From Pocillopora verrucosa (lineage: Eukaryota; Cnidaria; Anthozoa; Scleractinia; Pocilloporidae): a DNA stretch of 64,000 nucleotides. Below are positions 48,834 through 64,000 of the stretch, in pieces. The notes under the pieces are model-generated. The model was not told the DNA's origin. It ran no database searches and worked only from the letters and a program-made list of their open reading frames with translations. Where the stretch lies: contig NC_089314.1 in the NCBI RefSeq assembly GCF_036669915.1, positions 31,804,134 through 31,868,133 on the forward strand, written 5' to 3'. The translations under genes were made by a program, and so were the position numbers. Within the stretch, counting starts at the first letter, position 1, and each line of letters begins with the position of its first letter.

Positions 48834-51800
48834 CTATTTTAGTAACGCCTTATATAGTAATAACGATTTGGTTGTTTCTTTTTCTTGTTCCATAACATAT
48901 ATAAGATCCTTGAGAAGCACTCTGCGCATCCTTTGTCGAGGAACCTAAGAAATAGGAAAGTAGGAGTAAATATTAACCAGTAAGCAAATCATCAGGGTGT
49001 GTATGGCGTGGAATCGAAAAGTTGAGAACACGACAACGCATCATTCAAACGTTAAGGAATTAACATTTCACTTTTATTTTACGGAAGTTCACGTAATATT
49101 GCCTAACAACTTTAGATATAAATGTACAGAAACTCAACTTCTTAGCTCCTGTTTGTTTTTTATTTTATTGTTTTTTTTCACATCATGTCGGTTTATGAAA
49201 CCACAACGATAAGTCTTCGTTCAAAATTCAATTAGAGATGAGAGAGCGTTAAATGGTTGTTGCAGAAGAAGGGAAATATTTTTTTGATCATATTCGTATC
49301 AGAGAACATTCAAAAGAAAACATCCCATGCAGCAAATAGTAGGCTGTTCGCAAACATTTTTTTACGCGCGTTGCAAAATATTTGAAGGATACTAAACACA
49401 ATAGCCTCTTGCCTCTCGTATATTTGTCCTTGGGTATTATCTGCTACTCGACACTCAATGTTTTCCTCGAGCTTCGCTCTCGGAAAACTGTTTGCGTCTT
49501 GAAAGAGATAATATCTGCGGACAAATGTCCGTGCAAATTTTCGACATATGCTATATGTCCAGACTCAGCGCGATTAGTTGATGACTACAGTCTGAGTGTT
49601 TTTTGTCTGTTAACTCGTGTTATCCATTTATAAGTACACTACCGTCCTACCTGCTGTCGTACATCTTTTTGATTTCCCAGCAAACTGGAAGATGATGGCG
49701 AAGACGACGACGGGGATCCCTAAAAACAGACGAGAAAAAAAAACTTGCCGCGATTAAAACAAATAGTTTCATTAAATGTAACAATCAACGAAAAGACAAT
49801 GTCTGATTCTTCTTTGATGAAACAGCTGCACTCCTATTTCTCGGTAGTAAAAGTGTCGTGAACGAAGCGTTACACTGAATTTGTTGATAGGTTCGTGACG
49901 GAAGTACAGGAATATGATTTGGGTTGATTGGTTGTGAGATCGGAGTTTCTGGAGAGTAGGAGAATAAAATAGTGTACATCAAACCAGTGTGATTGTTTGT
50001 CACGAGATCATTTAAGACTAAAGTACGATACAGTCCGTCCGCAAAATTCTCCTTGATTGAAGTGCTTTTTATACTTACTACTGTCGAAGTAGATGATCCT
50101 TCCAGTGCTTCATCAAGTTTTCGTTTTTTCCTTGGTCCAATGGCTGCCAGCGCCGTTGAGTTTGCTGCACGTTTCCGGATCACCTCTTCCTCCTCTTGTT
50201 GAAGCTTAAGGAGAGGAAACGATTCAAGGTCACTTAAGTTCATTTGAAATATAACCAACAGCGAGAAAATGTGAAGTGTTGGTACCTGTTTGGCTTTCTC
50301 TTTGAGTCTCGCCTGCTCGGGATCTTCTTGTTTTGACCGACTCTGATAAGAAAATTAAATTTTCTTTTAGTTAGTCATTCTACAGCCGACAGATCCGCGG
50401 CCCTTGTTTACCTTTTGACAGGTAAACCTTCGAGGATCTTTGGGATCTTGCATCGAGTAAGCGATTCTTGAGAACAAGAGCGGCTGAGATAAGTTTCTCA
50501 CTATCATAAAATCGCATGCCACAAATACAAGTACTAATTGATTGAAAGTTTCTTACCTTCACTGCCCGCATCAGAATATCCCTTTCTCTCGCGTCACGTT
50601 TCCTTCTCTCCACCTCATCAATTTGCTCGAAGACTCGCAGCTGAGACTTTATGTCCAGTCCTACTTCATACATGGGGTCATCCTGAAAAATAAAAAATAA
50701 CAAACTTTCGCTGGCTTCCACAATTGACTTGAAGTTTCTCAACGCAACAGAGCTTGCACTATGTTAACATGCATCATTATAGGTGTTGTTTCTGTAACAA
50801 TTTAATTAAGTGAACAATTCAAATGACACAATTTCATAGTCGCATGTATGGGGCAAAGTATGGAATCGCAATTTTCACTAATTGCGATTCATTATCTAAT
50901 TCCATTTCACCTTAAACTTGCTAATAAGCCCTCCTCAATCTTGACCTCTCTCTGCTTCCACTAAATCAAACCCTCTAAACTAACAGTTAACTAAAACCTT
51001 TTAAAGGCTGTACTAGTTTTTGTTTCGACCCCCTTCCCCAGATCTTTTCGGGAGCTTAGTGGGCGTTCATGTATTTCCGAAAAATAAAATGAAATAAAAT
51101 CAGAAAAGTAAAGGGAAAAAAAGGAAACTTTGAGTAGAAAATGGTAAGAAATTGAGAAAAAGGTTTCCGATGAGAAAAAAGCTTGTTAACAGCAAATAGG
51201 AAAGTTTTACAAACCCGGTAGACTTCCAGTCGGTGTAAACTTATTGTTGACACTTTTTCCAAAATGTTACGGAGTCGCTCTTGTGTTGCATGAGAGACTA
51301 AGTTCAAAACATCTTGCGATACATCTGAAACTCCATGTTTCCTTGCTGTGAAACACACATCAAAAATGATTTAAAAGATTTTCACTTAATGTTATAACAG
51401 TTTCCAGTGAGGCCTTAAACTACTCTAAAAATAATATTAACAAAAAAATTTGAAAACACATCTCGGAGCTTTTGCTGATCCACAACATTATCCCTGATGA
51501 TTCTGCAATGATCTCGAAGATTTGTCTTTAACTGTTTTTGTTGTTGTTTTTTTATAGTAGTTTAAGGCCTCATTGGAAACTCAGTATTAAACCATTTTCT
51601 ACCAAACGACAACAAGAAAAGATAATTTCTCGTTAACTTGACTGAAATAATTGTGAGAAGAGAGTGGGCAAGAATGATGAAGATTGCTGTCTTTTCCTGC
51701 TTTTTAGATCTGGAAATCTTAAGGTTTGCACACATGACAAAGTTTGTGCCTCTTCAATAAAATAACACCCCTTCCTATAGATTATGCAACAGAGGAACTA

Positions 51801-54800
51801 GTTGTAGATGGAGAAAACTTTGCTCTCAGACTATTTTCATTTTATATTCACCAAGACAGACCATTTGTCCCCCAAATCAAAACCAAACATGACATTTTAA
51901 AGAGATAAATGCCTTCATCCCGAGTAAATGCCTCAAAGCCTCATTAGTTGTCAGAAGAGACACAACAACATACTCTAGGATCTTTTTCCTGGTTTCTTTC
52001 TTTGTTTTGTTTTTGACTGTTTTTTGTTTATATCAAGGTCTCAAGAAATTAATGGGCAAAGAACTTTCGAGGTAATCTTAAAATCTAACCAGCACATATA
52101 CAGTACATGTACACTACAGGAAGGAACTTCTATTTGGCAACACAGCCAAATGTCATTCTACAATAAAAATATTTGTCTCTTTGACAAAGGACTGCAACCA
52201 AATGTAAATAAACAAAAATAAGCCTTTCCTTAGACTGACCTAGTGCCTCTAGTCTTTTCTGAAAGGGTGAAATATTTAAAAAAGGTTCATCTTTACAGCT
52301 TCTTGTTTGAGAGCTGAGTAAGTCTGAGTTAATTGCTAAAATCCGCTGACTCTCTTCCTGTTGAGAGAAAAAAAAGGAAAGAAACTTAATACATGTATTT
52401 TCAATGTTACATACCTTCCAGCAAGCTATGTTTATACCAGCAAACAGTAACCATATATTGTTCAACCCCCATACACTGGGTTGAAATATGGAATACTCAC
52501 CATTAAATTAACGCCAGCCATTGAGGTAACATCATTTATGTCATCATCACCACTACTGCAAATGTGAAACCCAAAACAAAACTTCAGTCAACATGTTCCA
52601 ACCATTTTGTGAACAAGCACTGCACTATTTGAAACAACAACGCCGCACAGTTTATGTGTACCTGACTGAAATCAAAGTGCAGCATACTAGTTTATTCTTT
52701 AATTGAACCTTTATGTAAACAGTTCTGAAGAACTAACTCAAAGTGAAACAATTGGACAAATTTATGTCCAAAATAATTAATTTATTAATTTGGCTCATTG
52801 GACTGTTTTGAAAGCTATGACAAACAATTCTTTCAATCACATGGTGCAATGAAACCTGTATTCAGTGGAGGGAGCAGACACCAATGTTCATTGCTTTTGT
52901 TTCAAGTAGCATGCACTTAGCATATAGCCTAAAGACAAATTTTCCTAATAACTAAAATCTTTTGCAGTGTAAGATGATTGTGTTTACCAGTTGAAAAAAA
53001 ACAATTCCAATAATTAGTAATTAGGTTCAAAGGTTGATGATTATTCCTGACAGTAAGAAAACTATTAGATGTGGTCCTGTTAGCAAATTATTATTTGTTA
53101 TCACGTATTTACCCAGCAATCAACAATTTACTATTATTGCCCGGTTTGCCAAAACCTGTATTGCCCAAAGCAAACATTCTGCATTGCTCAAACACCCTGT
53201 ATTATGCACACATTAGCAAGAGTCGTGTGGTTGTCTCCTTAATTCAGGTTCAGTGTGTTACAGAGTATCATACCTGCTGATTCCAGTGAAACCTTTGGGC
53301 TTCAATTTATCAGCAACTGCTGAAGCTGATAACGTTACTGGTTGTGTTTTTGTTGAAGGTACAACTTTAGCTGCTGTTGACCCTGGTGGTGCACGCACCA
53401 TAACCACATTCCTTGCACTAGTAACAACCTGAGAACCAGCAGTTGTACCTATTGAAGTCTTCACAAACACCCTCTGAGCATTAGTAATTGGATGTTGTTG
53501 CCTGAAAAGTTCCTGTTGTGCTGGTGTCAGAAAGACTTGCTTTAACATCTGTTGTCCTGGTGGAACAATTTGGATTTTTTGCACATGGGAGTTATGTTTT
53601 TGTATCTGTGCAGAAGTTGAATTTGCAGGGCTAGTATTTTTTGGTTGAACTGGATGCTGCTGGGGAAGAATCTTTTGTGGAGTTATTGCTTGTGGGACAT
53701 GTTGCAAAAGCTGTAAATTTGGTTGAGATCTTGACTGTGCTCGTAGCAATGGAAGTGTTTTCTGCAGAGAAAATCGCATTGTTTAATCGAGTCTAAGTTA
53801 AGCAAGCTGAAACTTCTTCAGATATAAATTGAAAATCAGATCATAAAAGAAACAAAGTTAGGTAATAGTCATCAGTTTGGCAACCAAGCTTTTTACCAAG
53901 GATACCAGCTTACCTTTAAAAAGCCAACAAGATTGGGTTGAGGGGGAGAGTTAAGTGTTGTCTGCAGATTTGATGCAAACTGTTCCTCTGTGAGTTTTCC
54001 ATCCTAAATGAGAGGATTTAGCAAAATGTTCAGGACATTAATTTGTAATGCACAGATACTAGCTACTGATTTCAGATTTTAAAAATACCTTTATCTTCCT
54101 CAATCTCCAAAGGAGGTAAGAGGGGGATTTATTAGGGTCAGGTGGCACTGGAATGAATCCCAATATTTTCCAATTTTTCAACGGCAAAATTAACAAATTT
54201 TGCAATTTCCAAATTTTGGTGATGATTGCATTTAACTAATATTTCTTAACCAAACGTTTACTGACAGGCCCATACATCAATCACAAACCAATCTCACTCT
54301 TTTGAGAACACAAAACATCTCATGTGAATCTCAAGGCAAGAAAGAATCATATTTTTTTAATGTAACATATTTTTTTAATGTAACATAGGACACCCCCCTG
54401 GTGGATCATTCATCTAAACTGTCTATTTTTCATATGTCTATCAAGCCCCATTCCCACAGAATAAAATTGAAAAAAATCATACCCAAATCAATCAGAATGA
54501 TCTTCTTAGAGAGCATTATTCAAAAGTTACAATAATGAGGTAATACTGCTTGAGCATTTGCGATCAGTGTGAATACTTGACTGGCAGTGCAATGTGTAAC
54601 TGCTGAGTATTGGAGGGATTGGCAGCAACATTAGTTTTAACCTTTTTACTGATGGGCTGGCATCAGATGTGTTACTGGATTACCCAGATAACAATAAAAC
54701 AAAAAAAGAAAAGTTCAATGGAACAAGACCATCTTCTTCAACTTACCAGAACACCTTGCACCAATTCTTTTACAGTCTTACCAACATCTGGCGATTTTTG

Positions 54801-55886
54801 ATCAGATGCAAGCCTTATCAAGTTATTGAAGAAGTTTTTAAGCTTATGGGCTTGATCTTTTACTTGTTCAATAATTGTTGCATTGGCTGCACTGACTGGT
54901 GGTGTAGTAGAAGTTTGTGGCGACTTGGAATGATTGGAATTAGCATTATTTGTGACAGGTTTACTAACAGGCAAACCAACATTTGCTGCATTAGAAGTGT
55001 TCGAAGTTTTAGTCACAGAACCAGATGCAGATACAGTACCAGCAACAGAGTTTGTTGTTGCAACAGCAATCTGGCTTACTGGCATTCTATAAGTAATTGC
55101 ACCTGGTATTGAGCTTATTTGAGGTCGGATGGGGGTTAAAGTAGTTCTTATTCCTGTATTCTGTGATACACTTACACTCGCTGGTACAGGGCGAATTTGA
55201 GTTTGTACGGGTACGATGTTGATTTTCTTGTCGGGTTGAATTACGGTGCTTCCCGGTTGCTGCTGTAGTACAATTTGAGGCCTTAGATTGCCTACTGTCC
55301 CTACTGTCATGTTGGTAACTCGTGGTTGAATTTGCGGAATAATTCGAGGCCCGGAGATTATTTGAGGATTGCCTTGGACAGTCACATTACTTGTGACAGC
55401 CCTTGGTGCTAAAGCGATTTGCTGAGGAATCAAATTTATGTTCCGGTTAACCAGATCGGCATTGATCATAGTGGTCACGAATTGAGGGGCTCCCGTAAAA
55501 CCAGAGTTTGGAGTAAGAACAGCCATAGTTGCCGGTCGTGGAGCTAACGGAACGGCAGTTGTAACCGTCGGTCGAGGAGCAATATTCACAACAGTAGAAA
55601 TAGATGTGCTACCACCCGCATTTAGCACTGGCGATGAGGAAATCCCTGGACGAACGGCAGCCACCGCTTGGCTTTGAATCGGGGTCGATTGATTTGGGGT
55701 TTTACTAGTCATGATGCTTTGTTTAGGACTAGTTTTGGAGACTGGAACCGTTGCTTTGACTTCATTATGATGAGATCTAGGGATCGCTGTCGATGCCAGC
55801 TGGCTTTCCAGCGATCCCACCATCGCACTGACCTCCTTCTCATCTACTTCTTTCTCGAATAGGTCTTCTAGAAAGGAAGACGCCAT
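48834..55886 (-). CDS. TAF4: Transcription initiation factor TFIID subunit 4
   Basis: Core TFIID subunit; its histone fold pairs with TAF12. Exons: 55886-54747, 54003-53914, 53761-53274, 52555-52501, 52357-52240, 51345-51215, 50682-50557, 50342-50286, 50204-50079, 49719-49651, 48944-48834. All phases agree, giving 836 residues. The N-terminal third is a low-complexity Pro/Thr/Val/Gln-rich activator-contact region. The TAFH/NHR1 domain follows at about 335-420 (VKDQAHKLKNFFNNLIRLA, LVQGVL, DGKLTEEQFASNLQ). After a Gln-rich linker comes the conserved C-terminal TAF4 domain at about 577-836. It includes DDINDVTSMAGVNL (start of the histone fold), the LNLVSHATQERLRNILEK helix, the coiled FEQIDEVERRKRDARERD, the basic GPRKKRK and the terminal VLLKDLIYVMEQEKET..LLLYKALLK. 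The gene looks complete. Confidence 0.95.
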
Positions 55887-56266
55887 TTGGCTACCATTCT
55901 ATAGATGCAGTGGCTTAAAAAGTAAAACAGTATTATGGGATAGAATATTCGCCGCCACGGCGCAACGGCGGCTGATTGGCTCCTTGGTGTGACGTAAGTG
56001 CGCATGATTGAGCGAGTACGCATATAAGACTTGGGATTAACCGCTAGAAATGATACTAATGTGATTAGGGGCTCTAAAATAGCGTGACTTACTGACCGCT
56101 AAGGCACGGAGGCGCTCTAAAATATCGATAGTTATGTTTACTGGAGGCCCGGGACGGTAGTGGAAATCTTTGTGGGTTTCTGGAATGCAATTGATGCTGC
56201 CTTTTTCACATGTTTTTGTGAACTTCTGTATACGATAATTCGAGGCTGGTGATCGTGTGGTTATAT
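55887..56266. promoter_or_regulatory. Probable bidirectional promoter of TAF4 and RSPRY1
   Basis: The two divergent start codons are 380 bp apart. Between them are a CpG-rich patch at about 55950-55970 (GCCGCCACGGCGCAACGGCGG) immediately followed by an inverted CCAAT box (GATTGGC), then a CRE-like TGACGTAAG near 55990. A YY1-like GCCATTT overlaps the TAF4 start codon. No TATA box is obvious. This is the usual make-up of a shared housekeeping promoter in animals; transcription starts are not known. Confidence 0.5.
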
Positions 56267-63694
<7,428 letters not shown>

Positions 63695-64000
63695 GTAAGT
63701 ATGTTTTCAGTGCTAAAGGGATGTATGGAAAACAAGTATTTGACCACCAGTTAGTGGATAGAGATAATTTTACAATGAGTATTAGTCTGCAGTTATTTCT
63801 TTACCAACGCACAGTTACTATACAGTGGAATATTGATTTGCCCTAGCGCTAAGAGACTGAGATCGTCCTTTGTCGGAGAATATTTTGATACTACTGGTCG
63901 AGGAAAATTAACCGTTCGTTTTAAAGAGGTTTTCGCAACGAGTTTTACCCTGACATCGAGGACCTCTCTTTGTGTAGCTAAAGGAGCATCCCTGCTGCTT
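63695..64000. other. Start of the next RSPRY1 intron
   Basis: A donor GTAAGT follows the last visible exon. The remaining 300 bp contain an open frame, but nothing aligns with the expected continuation toward the RING finger, so the next coding exon lies past the window. Confidence 0.6.

Noticed and set aside
54669-55112. 147-codon plus-strand frame opposite the first TAF4 exon
   Set aside because: Cys/Arg/Tyr-rich antisense shadow of the low-complexity TAF4 coding exon, without any recognised family.

Overview
This window is AT-rich eukaryotic nuclear DNA from an animal. Every protein gene is split by GT-AG introns. The gene set (kinesin-12/KIF15, a B4GALNT3/4-like glycosyltransferase, kelch proteins, TMPPE, TAF4, RSPRY1) is metazoan, and the intron density and several short inverted-repeat elements look like those of anthozoan cnidarians. 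I infer a hexacoral (stony coral or sea anemone), but this rests on recollection of repeat families and gene style, not on a search.

Layout. 1-13 kb, minus strand: the N-terminal 26 coding exons of a KIF15 orthologue (923 residues visible), running off the left edge, with an E2F-like site just upstream of the start. 13-25 kb: about 12 kb with no convincing gene, apart from one candidate secreted-protein first exon (minus, about 23.7 kb) and a cluster of ACGT/CRE motifs at about 21.15 kb. 25-29 kb, plus strand: a five-exon type II membrane glycosyltransferase (PA14 plus catalytic domain). 29.5-32 kb, minus: a three-exon six-blade kelch protein, tail to tail with the glycosyltransferase. 36.95 kb: a complete tRNA-Gly(GCC) with a Pol III terminator. 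38.2-40.4 kb, minus: TMPPE, a membrane-anchored metallophosphoesterase. 40.8-41.5 kb: two decayed non-LTR retrotransposon fragments in opposite orientation. 43.6-46.3 kb, minus: a three-exon BTB-BACK-kelch protein. 48.8-55.9 kb, minus: an apparently complete TAF4, in eleven exons. 56.3 kb to the right edge, plus: RSPRY1, with fourteen conventional exons plus an inferred 11-nt microexon; its RING part lies beyond the window. TAF4 and RSPRY1 start codons are only about 380 bp apart, facing away from each other, so they probably share a promoter.

The genes are unrelated housekeeping, mitotic, glycosylation, ubiquitin-adaptor and transcription genes; I see no operon-like or defence-like cluster and no evidence of a new multi-gene system. 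The most interesting structures are the RSPRY1 microexon, a 34-bp minisatellite in the next intron that repeats a splice-acceptor-like TTTCAG, two copies of one palindromic element around the BTB-kelch gene, a long polypyrimidine run just upstream of a glycosyltransferase acceptor, and the candidate secreted-peptide exon. Exon boundaries were set by hand from GT/AG sites, reading-frame phase and family alignment from memory; no alignments or transcripts were available.
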